Part shown: positions 18,348 through 28,020 of the stretch, piece by piece
How the letters are laid out: every line of letters begins with the position of its first letter
Position numbering within the stretch: position 1 is the stretch's first letter
DNA from: Rikenella microfusus
GTDB taxonomy: Bacteria; Bacteroidota; Bacteroidia; Bacteroidales; VadinHA17
Direction: 5' to 3'
Assembly (NCBI GenBank): GCA_022736275.1
Contig: DZBJ01000017.1
Location: 1-57,695, forward strand
Length of the DNA stretch: 57,695 bases
Translations under genes and position numbers: made by a program
The notes under the pieces: model-generated
Database searches by the model: none
What the model was told of the DNA's origin: nothing
Seen by the model: only the letters and a program-made list of their open reading frames with translations

Positions 18348-19547
18348 ACCCAGTTTTTTGCCAACTTTGATGAATTTCTCAAGCGCCAGTTCGAGGTGAT
18401 GCATCTCGTGGCCTGCCGAGATCTGGGTTCTGATTCTTGCCTGGCCGTTAGGAACCACCGGGAAGAAGAACCCTATTGCGTAGATTCCCTCTTTATAAAG
18501 CTCTCTGGAGAAGTCCTGAGAGAGTTTCGCATTGAAGAGCATGACAGGAACGATGGGAGTATTCCCCTCCTTGAGGATAAACCCGGCATCTGTCAGTCCT
18601 GCCCTCCAGAATGCGGCGTTCTTCTCCAGCTTGTCACGTCTCTCCGTGCTGGCCGATAGAATATCAAAAACCTTGAGCACCCCTGATACAATGACGGGTG
18701 CAATTGTATTCGAGAAGAGATACGGGCGTGCCTTCTGTCTGCACATGGCCACTATCTCCTTCCTTCCCGAGACGCAGCCACCCGATGCTCCGCCAAGGGC
18801 TTTGCCGAAGGTGGTAGTGATGATGTCAATCTTTCCCATGACATTGCAGAATTCATGAGTCCCGCGGCCTGTTTTGCCTATGAACCCGGAGGCATGTGAA
18901 TCATCGACCAGCAGCAGGGCGTCGTACTTTTCGCACAGGCTGACCATCTCATCAAGCTTTGCCGTGTCACCGTCCATTGAAAAGACCCCGTCAGTGATAA
19001 CCAGCTTGAGACGTTTGTCAGAGTGAAGCAGGAGTTTCTCTTCGAGGTGCTCCATGCTGGAGTGCTTGAAGGTGTCATGCTGTGCACTGCAGAGCCTCAT
19101 TCCGTCTATGATTGAGGCATGCACCAGCCTGTCTGAAATCATTATGTCCTCACTTGTGAGTATCGCCTCGAAAACACCGGCATTGGCATCCATACATGAA
19201 GGGAACAGTATCGTGTCCTCCGTGCCCAGGAATTCAGTCACCCTGTTTTCCAGTTGTCTGTGAATATCCTGCGTGCCGCAGATAAAACGGACAGACGACA
19301 TACCGTAACCCCTGACCTCAAGCCCCTCATGAGCTGCCTTTATCACTTCAGGGTGGCTGGAGAGGCCCAGATAGTTATTTGAGCACATATTGATGACCTT
19401 CTTCAGGTTTGAACCTGAAGGAAACTCAACCTCGATATCGGCGGCCTGGGAACTGTGGATGAAACGCTCCTCCTTGAATATGCCGGCACTTCTGATATCT
19501 GCCAGCTGTGACAGATACAGGTTCCTTGTTTTTTCAGAGTAACTCAT
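18300..19547 (-). CDS. Alpha-oxoamine synthase, Kbl paralogue next to an acyl carrier protein
   Basis: A 415-residue PLP enzyme of the glycine C-acetyltransferase/BioF/serine palmitoyltransferase family: NMCSNNYLGLSS, YGMSSVRFICGT, DDSHASGFIGKTGRG and the Lys loop TTFGKALGGASGG. It resembles the downstream kbl but differs at active-site-adjacent positions (DDSHASG for DECHSAG) and has a C-terminal extension ending GLTKEQIIEKFGT. It begins 12 bp after a free acyl carrier protein gene, and a CoA-ligase-like enzyme lies just upstream. Family knowledge makes a condensation of an amino acid with an acyl-ACP or acyl-CoA plausible. The true substrate cannot be read from sequence. Confidence 0.85.
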   Translation of the reverse strand: MSYSEKTRNLYLSQLADIRSAGIFKEERFIHSSQAADIEVEFPSGSNLKKVINMCSNNYLGLSSHPEVIKAAHEGLEVRGYGMSSVRFICGTQDIHRQLENRVTEFLGTEDTILFPSCMDANAGVFEAILTSEDIMISDRLVHASIIDGMRLCSAQHDTFKHSSMEHLEEKLLLHSDKRLKLVITDGVFSMDGDTAKLDEMVSLCEKYDALLLVDDSHASGFIGKTGRGTHEFCNVMGKIDIITTTFGKALGGASGGCVSGRKEIVAMCRQKARPYLFSNTIAPVIVSGVLKVFDILSASTERRDKLEKNAAFWRAGLTDAGFILKEGNTPIVPVMLFNAKLSQDFSRELYKEGIYAIGFFFPVVPNGQARIRTQISAGHEMHHLELALEKFIKVGKKLGVPGLTKEQIIEKFGT

Positions 19548-19559
19548 GATCTCTCAGGT

Positions 19560-19823
19560 TTATCTGTTCAGATACTGATTCACCAGTGCCACAATATTGT
19601 TTACGCTGTCAAAAGCCTCAGGCGTGGCTTTGCTTGGGGGAATCTTGATCTTGAATTTGTTCTCAAGAAAAACCAGGAGTGAGACCATTGAAAACGAGTC
19701 AACATACCCGCTTGATATAAGGGGGGAATCATAAGTTATTGTGACGTCATCATCATCAATGTACTCCTTGATAACATAGTTCCGGATCAGCTCCTTCATC
19801 TCGTTCAGATTATTCTCTTCCAT
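19560..19823 (-). CDS. Acyl carrier protein, stand-alone
   Basis: An 87-residue acidic protein of the phosphopantetheine carrier family. The attachment site is the Ser of GYVDSFSMVSLLVFLENKFKI (around residue 40), where DSF replaces the usual DSL. The N-terminus MEENNLNEMKELIRNYVIKEYI forms the first helix. It is not in a fatty-acid operon but between an acetyl-CoA-synthetase-like ligase and an alpha-oxoamine synthase, so it probably carries the acyl group for a dedicated small-molecule or lipid step. D-alanyl-carrier-type roles are a less likely alternative. Confidence 0.88.
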   Translation of the reverse strand: MEENNLNEMKELIRNYVIKEYIDDDDVTITYDSPLISSGYVDSFSMVSLLVFLENKFKIKIPPSKATPEAFDSVNNIVALVNQYLNR

Positions 19824-19946
19824 ATCTTATTTCATTTTTGGGGTTAAAATTGCAAGTTACCTAAAATCAGTTTTATTTGAGGGTTAAAAATGCGGGGACC
19901 CTTGAACTGATCACATTTTGAGTGTTAAATTTCATACTGCAGCATA

Positions 19947-21650
19947 TCAGTCATTCTCCAGGGTCGAGATGTCCCCGATCTCCTCGCCCCACTCCCTGGC
20001 ATGAAGCACTCTGCGCATGATCTTACCGCTGCGGGTCTTCGGCAGGCTATCCAGAAACTCCACCGCCTGCGGCATTGCCAGGGGAGAGAGTTTCTTGCGG
20101 ATGAAGTTCATTATCTCCAGTTCGAGGTCAGGACTGGCAGCATAGCCGGGTTTGAGGGTGATAAAGGCTTTGACCACCTCCATGTTTATTTCATCAGGTT
20201 TGGATGTGACTGCTGATTCACCCACTGCAGGATGTTCAAGCAGCGCCGATTCAACCTCGAACGGGCTCACCAGGTGCCCGCCGGTATTTATCACATCGTC
20301 ATCACGGCCGATGAACCAGTAGTAACCTTCATTATCGATGCTGGATCTGTCGCCGGAGAGGTACCATCCGTTCACGAATTTGTCCCTGTATTTTTCCTCA
20401 TTCCTCCAGTATGTCCTCATCATAGCGGGCCATCCGGGCCTGAAGGCTATCAGCCCGGCCCTGCCGGGCTCCTCTATCGGGGTGTAGGTTACAGGGTCAA
20501 GCACCGCTCCCGTGATTCCCGGGAAGATCCTGCCCATTGAGCCCGGTTTTATTTTCATACCCGGGAAGTTGGTGATCATTATCGATCCTGTCTCCGTCTG
20601 CCAGAACGTGTCATGGAACTGTTTCCCGAAAACCCTCCCTGACCATATCACTGCTTCTGAATTGAGAGGTTCGCCTACGCTTGCAAGGTGACGGAGGGAG
20701 GAGAGATCAAACTCCTTCACAAGCTCATCGCCGGCCTTCATTAACGACCTGATGGCCGTCGGGGCGGAGTACCAGATGGTTATCCTGTATTTCTCTATGA
20801 ATTTGTACCATGCCTGGGCGGAAAATCCCGTATCGAGGACGCACTGGGTCACCCCGAGGCTCCACGGCCCTATTATTCCGTATGAGGTGCCCGTCACCCA
20901 GCCCGGATCGGCGGTGCACCAGTAGATATCATCATCGCGGAGATCAAGAACCCACTTTGTGGTAAGGTACTGTGACATTATTGAATAGTGGACATGTTTC
21001 ACCCCCTTGGGCTGGCCGGTGGTACCGGAGGTGTAATGAAGCAACGAATGGGTTTCAGCCCGGGTGGGAGAGATTTCGAATTTCTCCACAGGCTCCGTGT
21101 TTTCAAGGCTGAAGAGAATTTCTCCCGGCTCCAGTTCTGAGGGTTTGACGTTGTCTACAATGATCACAAATTCCAGGTTTGGAAGGGCTGAGCGGATCTT
21201 CCTTACCTTGGAGAGGTGTTTCTTCTGTGTTATTACAGCCCTTGTCCCTGCATTTTCAAGTCTCACAAAAAGAGATTCATCGCCGAATGCTGAAAAAAGA
21301 GGCTGGACGATGGCACCGATCTTCAGTATTCCCAGGAAAGAAAGATACAGTTCAGGAATCCTGTCCATAAAGAGGCAGACCCTGTCTCCCTCGGTGATGC
21401 CCTGCTTGCGGAGAAAAGCACCGATAGTGTTTCCGGCAAGCCTGATATCATTGAATGTGTAACTCTTCCGGTTGCCACCGAATCCCTCGTAATAAAGGGC
21501 AATTTTGCCGGCATTGCCCTTCTGGCAGATCCTGTCGGAACAGTGCCAGCCTATGTTTATTATATCTCCGGGGCTGTATTCAAGTTCATTTTCGGCTATG
21601 GACCAGCTGAAGCCTGTAGCCAGTTCGTCATACGATGGATGTTCAGACAT
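19947..21650 (-). CDS. Acetyl-CoA synthetase-like AMP-forming ligase
   Basis: Adenylates a short-chain carboxylate and transfers it to CoA or to a carrier thiol. The 567-residue chain has the A3 motif HYTSGTTGQPKGVKHVH, the acetyl-CoA-synthetase-like ADPGWVTGTSYGIIGPW, TFWQTETG (A5), WYLSGDRSSIDNEGYYWFIGRDDDVINTGGHLVSPFEVE (A7-A8) and the catalytic lysine KTRSGKIMRR (A10). The overall pattern is of the AcsA type (shorter than Acs). The neighbouring carrier protein and alpha-oxoamine synthase suggest it may load that carrier. Simple acetate scavenging is the alternative. Confidence 0.88.
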   Translation of the reverse strand: MSEHPSYDELATGFSWSIAENELEYSPGDIINIGWHCSDRICQKGNAGKIALYYEGFGGNRKSYTFNDIRLAGNTIGAFLRKQGITEGDRVCLFMDRIPELYLSFLGILKIGAIVQPLFSAFGDESLFVRLENAGTRAVITQKKHLSKVRKIRSALPNLEFVIIVDNVKPSELEPGEILFSLENTEPVEKFEISPTRAETHSLLHYTSGTTGQPKGVKHVHYSIMSQYLTTKWVLDLRDDDIYWCTADPGWVTGTSYGIIGPWSLGVTQCVLDTGFSAQAWYKFIEKYRITIWYSAPTAIRSLMKAGDELVKEFDLSSLRHLASVGEPLNSEAVIWSGRVFGKQFHDTFWQTETGSIMITNFPGMKIKPGSMGRIFPGITGAVLDPVTYTPIEEPGRAGLIAFRPGWPAMMRTYWRNEEKYRDKFVNGWYLSGDRSSIDNEGYYWFIGRDDDVINTGGHLVSPFEVESALLEHPAVGESAVTSKPDEINMEVVKAFITLKPGYAASPDLELEIMNFIRKKLSPLAMPQAVEFLDSLPKTRSGKIMRRVLHAREWGEEIGDISTLEND

Positions 21651-21818
21651 AGATGTCAGGTATATTAGTTCTACACAATGATATCAAGATAAAAATAATT
21701 TACAGAATAACAGTAAGGTCAGATAAAGTTTGCAGGCCAAAACCTCAGTCCGAAGGTCGTCTGCAAAACATTTGACCCGTTACCATCGCTTTTTCTTGTG
21801 ATAGCTCAGGAATGACAG

Positions 21819-22055
21819 TTAAAGAAGAGCGGAAACCGAGATATCCTCATCAATGTTATCCCAGTGAATGCCAATTCCATTGCCAACGAGGCGCCAGCTG
21901 CTTAGCTGCTCTTTTGTGGCCTTTCGTAGTCGGGGAAACCACAATAAAGGAACACCAATTTCTCTGCCATCCTGCAAAAGAACATAAAGCATATCATTGG
22001 TGAACCACACTTTGGTGGCCAGCACGGCTATCGGTTTATGTGCTAAAGTGTTCAT
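21819..22055 (-). CDS. DUF2442 domain protein
   Basis: A 78-residue protein with the DUF2442 pattern (VWFTNDMLYVLLQDGREIGVPLLWFPRLRKATKEQLSSWRLVGNGIGIHWDNIDEDISVSALL). DUF2442 genes usually sit directly after a DUF4160 gene, and the pair has been proposed to be a toxin-antitoxin-like module. Here the DUF4160 frame upstream overlaps it by 20 bases but is interrupted by a stop codon, so this gene may be a remaining half of the pair. It lies between tdh and the ligase gene. Confidence 0.8.
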   Translation of the reverse strand: MNTLAHKPIAVLATKVWFTNDMLYVLLQDGREIGVPLLWFPRLRKATKEQLSSWRLVGNGIGIHWDNIDEDISVSALL

Positions 22056-22272
22056 CCCATTTCTCCCTGATCAGTAACTCGTTTTTTTCGACAATGTCAC
22101 TTATCTCTCTCAATTCTTTGCCGGTAAAACCATAATTGATTACAACGCAAAGTGGGTCAAGCCAAAACTTTGCGTAGCACTCTGCCTTTTCTATATGAAT
22201 ATGTACCGGTTCACTTCCTTCATTACTGAAAAAGAAAAACCGGTAACTTTTTATTTATAATACCGTTGGCAT
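22036..22272 (-). pseudogene. DUF4160 gene with early nonsense codon
   Basis: On the minus strand ATG at 22272 reads MPTVL, then a TAA, then IKSYRFFFFSNEGSEPVHIH and onward in the same frame to REKWDEHFST and a stop at 22036. The whole matches the DUF4160 family, whose members begin MPTVLxIxGYRFFFFSNE. The stop replaces the sixth residue, and no ATG or GTG follows soon enough to rescue the conserved N-terminus. It overlaps the DUF2442 gene by 20 bases, as intact pairs often do. A sequencing error is possible. Confidence 0.7.
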
Positions 22273-22364
22273 TGCATAACAAAGATAGTAAAAACTTTCG
22301 AAAACCATATAATGAACACATTACACAGGTTTCCAGGGCCTTCAAATTGTCTGCGAATTGAAAC

Positions 22365-23390
22365 TTACTCCCAGCTCAGGATGACCTTTCCGCAGTTGCC
22401 CTCTTCCATAATGTCAAATCCCTTCTGGAAGTCGTCAATATTGAAACGGTGGGTAATGATCGGGTCAAGATTGATGCCGCCGATGATCATCATCTGCATC
22501 TTGTACCATGTCTCCCACATTTCACGACCATATATTCCCTTTAATGTCAGCGCCTTGAATATGATATCACTCCATGGCACCTCGAAATTAGAGGGGAGGA
22601 TTCCCAGCAATGCTATGTTTGACCCATTGTACATGTTGGCGATCATCTCACGGAAGGCAGCCGGCGATCCTGACATCTCAAGACCAACATCGAATCCCTT
22701 CATGTGAAGGGGCTCCAGCACGTCATGTATCTTTTCTCCCTTTTTGGGATTGACAACCATTGTTGCACCCATCTTTTTTGCCAGATCAAGGCGGTATTCG
22801 CTCAGATCGGTTGCCACCACGTTGCGTGCGCCGGCGAACCTGGCGATGGCAACAGCCATGCTGCCTATCAGTCCTGACCCGGTGATAAGCACATCCTCAC
22901 CGAGAAGCGGGAATGCCAATGCGGTATGGGTGGCATTGCCGAACGGGTCCATGATGGCTGCCCACTCATCGGGGATGCGGTGATCGAGCAGTACCACGTT
23001 GCGCGCAGGGACCTTGACATACTCCGCAAAAGAGCCGTCGATGTGCACTCCTATTCCGACAGTGTTCTCGCACACATGCTCCCTGCCCCTCCGGCAGTTG
23101 CGGCACGTGCCGCAGAAGAGATGCCCTTCGCCCGTGACCCTGTCTCCCACCTTTACATTTGTCACTCCGGGACCGGCTTTATCGATATAACCCATATACT
23201 CATGGCCTATAGTCATGGGGACCCTGATGGTCCTCTGTGCCCATTCATTCCACTCGTAGATGTGCAGGTCGGTACCGCATATCGCCGATTTTTTGACCTT
23301 AATGATGACATCGTTGTATCCCGGCTCGGGAACTGGCACTTCCTGCATCCATAATCCTTTGGCGGCCTTAGCCTTGACGAGAGCTTTCAT
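22365..23390 (-). CDS. tdh: L-threonine 3-dehydrogenase
   Basis: Zinc-dependent medium-chain dehydrogenase oxidising threonine to 2-amino-3-ketobutyrate, the substrate of the Kbl encoded 4 kb downstream. Visible are catalytic-zinc ligands CGTDLH and GHEYMG, the structural-zinc cysteines in [17 protein letters not shown], the NAD-binding [20 protein letters not shown] and the TDH-specific [10 protein letters not shown] and [12 protein letters not shown]. The Met of [14 protein letters not shown] is preferred. The ORF extends three codons further upstream to an ATG at 23399. Confidence 0.95.
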   Translation of the reverse strand: MKALVKAKAAKGLWMQEVPVPEPGYNDVIIKVKKSAICGTDLHIYEWNEWAQRTIRVPMTIGHEYMGYIDKAGPGVTNVKVGDRVTGEGHLFCGTCRNCRRGREHVCENTVGIGVHIDGSFAEYVKVPARNVVLLDHRIPDEWAAIMDPFGNATHTALAFPLLGEDVLITGSGLIGSMAVAIARFAGARNVVATDLSEYRLDLAKKMGATMVVNPKKGEKIHDVLEPLHMKGFDVGLEMSGSPAAFREMIANMYNGSNIALLGILPSNFEVPWSDIIFKALTLKGIYGREMWETWYKMQMMIIGGINLDPIITHRFNIDDFQKGFDIMEEGNCGKVILSWE

Positions 23391-23486
23391 CCTGTACATG
23401 ATGGCTGATGGTTAAATCGTTGTGTTGTAAATGTAATACAAATAGAAGTTATAAAACATGATTTTTAACGGAGACTGAGAGGTGTC

Positions 23487-24088
23487 TCAGTAAACCGGCA
23501 TTACCAGTTTTTCCGCCGGTTCATGCCAGCTCGCCGCACTCCAGCGGATTCCCCTCCTGAGTATCTCCAGCGTCTCAGGCACTTCCATGTCAGCGGCAAC
23601 GTGTCCCAGTGATGAGTAGAAGACCCTTCCCCTGCCGCACATCTTCTTCCAGACTACCGGCATGGTGCATCCTTCAGATCAGTAATCATGCTCACCTGTG
23701 AATGTGGTTGTTGCAAGAACCTTCACGTTGGGATCCACATGCATATAATACTGCTCACTGTGCATGGCGAAGGCCGACAGGCCGCTGGTAACGGGGTCAT
23801 CAGGGTCGGCAATGGTGACAGTATAGTCAATCACACCACCCGGATGTGCCACCCATTGTCCTCCCACCATATACTGATATGCAGGATTGTTCCTGAAGGC
23901 ATCGGCCAGGCCGCCGTGCCATCCTGCCAGGCCGGCGTCACCCCTGACTGCAGCAAGTAATCCTTCCTCCTGGCGGGGTGTAATCGTTGACATGGTATAA
24001 GCCTGAATGATCAGGTCAACACCGCTCATATAGGCGCTGCCAGTACAATGAGTGACAGCAGGGTGGCAACGGTAAGTGATTTATTCAT
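23487..24088 (-). pseudogene. Decayed ThuA-domain secreted protein gene
   Basis: A signal-peptide-like start ([19 protein letters not shown], from ATG 24088) runs into a stop. A shifted frame from 24029 then gives the ThuA-domain core ([56 protein letters not shown]). That frame ends at a TGA at 23679-23681. The same frame continues past it with [33 protein letters not shown] to a stop at 23487, the usual C-terminus of ThuA proteins. Roughly 60 N-terminal domain residues are missing. At least two lesions make it non-functional. It is divergent from a Gfo/Idh/MocA gene, a common partner of ThuA in sugar metabolism. Confidence 0.8.
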
Positions 24089-24351
24089 ATACTGGTTATT
24101 TATCCGGTTTCCTGTGACGAACCTTCAGCCTCATATCGGCTTCGGGTTCTTGCTTTGCCTTGCCTGATCCGGGCTTCAACTCTCATCTTTGCCTGCCGGA
24201 TGGTTATTTCCATGGTTAATGGATTGATCAGGTCTTAAAATTACAATATTAGTTCCAATACCAGGTTACCGTCATTAAAGGCATGCTGGCCGTAATACTT
24301 TTCCTCATTATATTTGCATGTATATGTCGTACCCTCTTAAAACAGCTCCTT

Positions 24352-25677
24352 ATGAAAAGAACAAGCAGATCACTTAACAGGAGGGAATTCCTGGGCAGTG
24401 CAGCTCTCGGCCTTGCCGGGACAATGATTATTCCTGCCATTGGCAGCGGTTGTACGGGCCGGAAAAATCCGGGGCTGATCAGGCTGGGTTTCATCGGACT
24501 TGGAAGACAGGCTATTTATCTTATGGAAGGGTTCATCAGGATACCGGGTGTGGAGGTAGTTGCGGGATGCGATGTCTACGCCATCAAGCGAACCCGTTTT
24601 CAGAACAGGGTTAATGAATTCTACACCGAAGCAGGCAGGAAGGTGAAAATCAATACTTATGAGCGATATGATGATCTGATCGGAAGAAAGGATATTGACG
24701 CTATTGTGATCGCAGTGCCTGACCATGCCCATGCCATGATTGCTATCGCGGCTCTCAGGGCAGGAAAGGATGTGTATCTTGAAAAACCAATGACATTCAC
24801 TGTCTATGAGGGCCAGCTCCTGAGGAAGACGGTGCGAGAGACAGGCAGGATACTTGGCGTGGGGAGCCAGCAGAGATCAGATCCCAGCTTCATCCACGCG
24901 GTCAATATGGTAAGGTCGGGGGCCCTGGGGACCATTACCCTGGTCAATGCGCATGTGGGTCCGCCTCCGAAGCCATATGACCTGCCGGCAGAGATGCTGC
25001 CTGAAGGACTGAACTGGGACCTGTGGCTGGGGCCTCTTCCTGAATCGATACATTTCAATAACCAGCTCAATCCGCCAATCTCGCTTGATCCGCCGCGCGA
25101 CGAGGAGTTCTGGGCTGGGTGGCGCTGGTACCGCGAGACGGGAGGCGGTTTCACAACCGACTGGGGAGCCCATATGTTTGACATAGCACAGTGGGGTTTG
25201 GGAATGGACGGCAGCGGGCCTGTGGAGATATCGCCGCTGGGCGACGGATCTGAATACATAAAATGGATTTACGCCTCCGGAACGGTGATGACCTCAGAGC
25301 CCTTTGATGAAAAGAAAACAAAGGGTGTGAAGTTCTGGGGTGAAAAAGGATGGATAGAGGTGTCACGTGACCACTACAGCGCTTCGGACCCGGCCCTTAT
25401 CCTGCCGCCGGTTGCCGGGGGTGATGCCGCCGGGCCATACGAGACGAAGATTCCTCACCAGCTTGACTTCGTAGAGGCCGTCCGCCGGCGCACAGACCCT
25501 GTGGTACCTGTGGAGACAGGACACAGCACCTGCACCGTATGCACACTGGGAAACATTGCAATAATGCTTAACCGGACACTCCGCTGGGATCCTGCCACGG
25601 AAACCTTTACCGGGGACACTGACGGCTCCGCCACCGCCATGCTGCACTACAGCTACCGGGAGCCATATAAGCTTTAG
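24352..25677 (+). CDS. Gfo/Idh/MocA-family oxidoreductase, Tat-exported lipoprotein type
   Basis: NAD(P)-dependent sugar or inositol dehydrogenase-like protein predicted to be exported folded. The N-terminus has a twin-arginine motif NRREFLGSAALGLAGT and a lipobox-like AIGSGC, so it may be anchored at the membrane. The Rossmann motif follows (IRLGFIGLGRQAIYLM), then VPDHAHAMIAIAALRAGKDVYLEKPMT with the EKP signature and a C-terminal domain with GGGFTTDWGAHMFDIAQWGL. The start at MKRTSRS is chosen because it directly precedes the Tat motif; an ATG at 24283 would add an unlikely hydrophobic stretch. The substrate is unknown. Its divergent ThuA partner is a pseudogene. Confidence 0.88.
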   Translation: MKRTSRSLNRREFLGSAALGLAGTMIIPAIGSGCTGRKNPGLIRLGFIGLGRQAIYLMEGFIRIPGVEVVAGCDVYAIKRTRFQNRVNEFYTEAGRKVKINTYERYDDLIGRKDIDAIVIAVPDHAHAMIAIAALRAGKDVYLEKPMTFTVYEGQLLRKTVRETGRILGVGSQQRSDPSFIHAVNMVRSGALGTITLVNAHVGPPPKPYDLPAEMLPEGLNWDLWLGPLPESIHFNNQLNPPISLDPPRDEEFWAGWRWYRETGGGFTTDWGAHMFDIAQWGLGMDGSGPVEISPLGDGSEYIKWIYASGTVMTSEPFDEKKTKGVKFWGEKGWIEVSRDHYSASDPALILPPVAGGDAAGPYETKIPHQLDFVEAVRRRTDPVVPVETGHSTCTVCTLGNIAIMLNRTLRWDPATETFTGDTDGSATAMLHYSYREPYKL

Positions 25678-25768
25678 CTGCGGTCACTCGCCGGGTTCTG
25701 AATGATGTTTGAAACATTCCGCTGTTCAATGAGACGGTGATTACCCGGTCATGACCATATTATTTGCT

Positions 25769-25776
25769 TATTTTTG
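25769..25776 (+). promoter_or_regulatory. Candidate -7 element for gltX-tatD-tcdA
   Basis: TATTTTTG matches TAnnTTTG perfectly, 52 bases before the gltX ATG. No clean TTTG lies at the right upstream spacing, so this rests on the -7 box only. Confidence 0.4.
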
Positions 25777-25828
25777 CGCCGGCATCCGCTGTTTTGAACG
25801 GATGCATTGAAGGTAACTTATTAAGGAT

Positions 25829-27352
25829 ATGACAGACAAAAAACCAAGGGTGCGCTTTGCTCCCAGCCCCACCGGCCCGCTTCACATCGGCGGTGTACGC
25901 ACTGCTCTATATAACTTTTTATTTGCACGGCATTATGGCGGAACATTTATCCTGCGCATAGAAGACACTGATCAGGCCCGCCTGGTTGAGGGTGCTGAGG
26001 AGTATATAATGGACGCCCTGGCATGGGCAGGAATGAAGGTTGATGAGGGAGTGAGAGAGGGAGGTCCCTTTGCACCGTACCGGCAGAGTGACCGGTATGA
26101 GATCTACCACCGTTATGCCGATGAACTGATTGCAAAAGGCGATGCCTACTATGCCTTTGACTCACCTGAAGAGCTTGATAAACTGAGGCACGATTATGAA
26201 TCGCGCGGAGAGACCTTCAACTACGGTTGTGCCACAAGGATGAACATGTGCAACTCACTCACCCTCGCCCCGGAGGAGGTCACCGGCAGGCTCGCTTCCG
26301 GTGAGCATTTCGTTGTCAGGTATCGTATGCCCGATAATGAAGACATTCACTTCACCGACCTGATCAGGGGTGAGATAGTTGTGAACTCGCCGACCCTTGA
26401 CGACAAGGTGCTGTACAAGTCTGACGGTATGCCCACATATCACCTGGCCAACATCGTTGATGATCACCTGATGGAGATCACCCATGTAATCAGGGGAGAA
26501 GAGTGGCTGCCCTCACTGCCTCTGCACGTTATGCTTTACAGGAGCTTCGGATGGGATGCCCCTCTGTTTGCTCATCTACCCCTGCTCCTTAAGCCCACGG
26601 GGAAAGGCAAGCTCAGCAAGCGCGACGGCGACAAGATGGGCTTCCCGGTATTTCCGCTCTACTGGCCCTACGGAGAGACGGCTTCAGGTTACCGTGAGGA
26701 GGGCTATTTCCCTGAGGCATTCGTTAACATGCTTGCACTCCTTGGCTGGAACCCGGGCACTGAACAGGAGATATTCTCAATGGATGAACTTATTGAGGCC
26801 TTCTCCATAGACAGGGTGGGCAAATCAGGATCGCGCTTCGATCCTGATAAGGCGAAGTGGTTTAATACCAGGTATTTTCATATGAAGAGCGATGATGAGC
26901 TGGTTGCGCTTTTCATGCCCGTGGTCAATGAAAAAGGCTTCAATCCTGCACCTGAGACTCTTAAAAGAATCATTTCAATGGTGAAGGAGAGAGCAGGATT
27001 TGTAAAGGATCTTTGGCATGAGGCCGACTTCTTCTTCGTCGCTCCGGAGAACTATGACCAGGAGGTTGTGAGGAAGAGATGGAATGGCGACTCTCCCCGT
27101 CAGATGCGGGAGTTGCTCGACGTGGTTGCGGGGGCAGAGCCATTTACATCTGAGAACCTTGAAAAAACGGTCAAGGAGTGGATTGCCGGGAGCCCGTATA
27201 ATACCGGAACCATTCTGAACCTCTTCAGGCTTCTCATGGTGGGAGCGTCAAGAGGGCCCCATCTCTTTGACATAGTGGAACTCACCGGCAGGGATGAGAC
27301 TCTTCGCAGGCTTGAGACAGGCATAAACCGACTGACGGCGTCAGCGTCATGA
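25829..27352 (+). CDS. gltX: Glutamyl-tRNA synthetase
   Basis: Class I aminoacyl-tRNA synthetase charging tRNA-Glu. The HIGH motif appears as PSPTGPLHIGGVRTALYNF and the KMSKS motif as KLSKRDGDK, with the connecting YQSxRxxxY-type segment (YRQSDRYEIYHRYADELI) and a C-terminal anticodon-binding domain ending around GINRLTASAS. The length (507) is standard. It overlaps the next gene by 4 bp. Confidence 0.96.
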   Translation: MTDKKPRVRFAPSPTGPLHIGGVRTALYNFLFARHYGGTFILRIEDTDQARLVEGAEEYIMDALAWAGMKVDEGVREGGPFAPYRQSDRYEIYHRYADELIAKGDAYYAFDSPEELDKLRHDYESRGETFNYGCATRMNMCNSLTLAPEEVTGRLASGEHFVVRYRMPDNEDIHFTDLIRGEIVVNSPTLDDKVLYKSDGMPTYHLANIVDDHLMEITHVIRGEEWLPSLPLHVMLYRSFGWDAPLFAHLPLLLKPTGKGKLSKRDGDKMGFPVFPLYWPYGETASGYREEGYFPEAFVNMLALLGWNPGTEQEIFSMDELIEAFSIDRVGKSGSRFDPDKAKWFNTRYFHMKSDDELVALFMPVVNEKGFNPAPETLKRIISMVKERAGFVKDLWHEADFFFVAPENYDQEVVRKRWNGDSPRQMRELLDVVAGAEPFTSENLEKTVKEWIAGSPYNTGTILNLFRLLMVGASRGPHLFDIVELTGRDETLRRLETGINRLTASAS

Positions 27353-28020
27353 ATCCCTCAGGGGAAATAAGATACATTGACTTTCACTCTCACCATCCCG
27401 GCGGAGGAAAAGATACCATTACAATAATGAATCTCCTGGCAGGGGAGGATGTACCGGCTGACTTTCCTCAGATCACTCTCTTCTCCGCAGGCATTCATCC
27501 CTGGCAGATTACTGAAGAAAATGGGCATCAGTTGCAAACAGAGCTGATACTCATGGCAGGCCATCATCATGTTGTGCTGATAGGGGAGGCCGGGTTTGAC
27601 CGCCTGAAAGGGCCGGACCTGAAGCTGCAATACAGTCTCTTTCTTTTTCAGGCCAATATTGCCCGGGAGATGAACAAACCCATGGTAATCCATTGTGTCA
27701 GGGGTTGGGAGGAGCTTCGCCGTGCGCACCGGGAGGTGAAGCCTGAGCGGCCATGGGTTATTCACGGGTTCAGGGGGAATGACAAGCTGGCGGCCTCGCT
27801 GGCCGATGACGGATTGTGGTTTTCACTGGGTGCCAGGGGCATCACTGCGGAGATACTTAAGGTGATCAGCCATGACCGGATCCTTCTTGAGACAGATGAA
27901 TCAGGGGGGGAAATAGCGGATGTCTACAGCCTTTTTGCCAGAACGGCCGGGTATGGTGAAGAGACGGCTTCCAGGCTCTTAAAGAATAATTTCACTTCAC
28001 TTTTCAATTACGGGTTGTGA
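27349..28020 (+). CDS. TatD-family hydrolase
   Basis: Metal-dependent hydrolase of the TatD family. The 223-residue protein has the N-terminal DFHSHHP metal motif, GIHPWQ, IGEAGFDRL, MVIHCVRGWEEL and the C-terminal LLETDESGG aspartate motif. It is somewhat shorter than the usual 255-265 residues. TatD proteins have been linked to DNA repair and tRNA quality control. It sits between two tRNA-related genes with ATGA overlaps on both sides, so it is firmly in one operon. Confidence 0.85.
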   Translation: MNPSGEIRYIDFHSHHPGGGKDTITIMNLLAGEDVPADFPQITLFSAGIHPWQITEENGHQLQTELILMAGHHHVVLIGEAGFDRLKGPDLKLQYSLFLFQANIAREMNKPMVIHCVRGWEELRRAHREVKPERPWVIHGFRGNDKLAASLADDGLWFSLGARGITAEILKVISHDRILLETDESGGEIADVYSLFARTAGYGEETASRLLKNNFTSLFNYGL

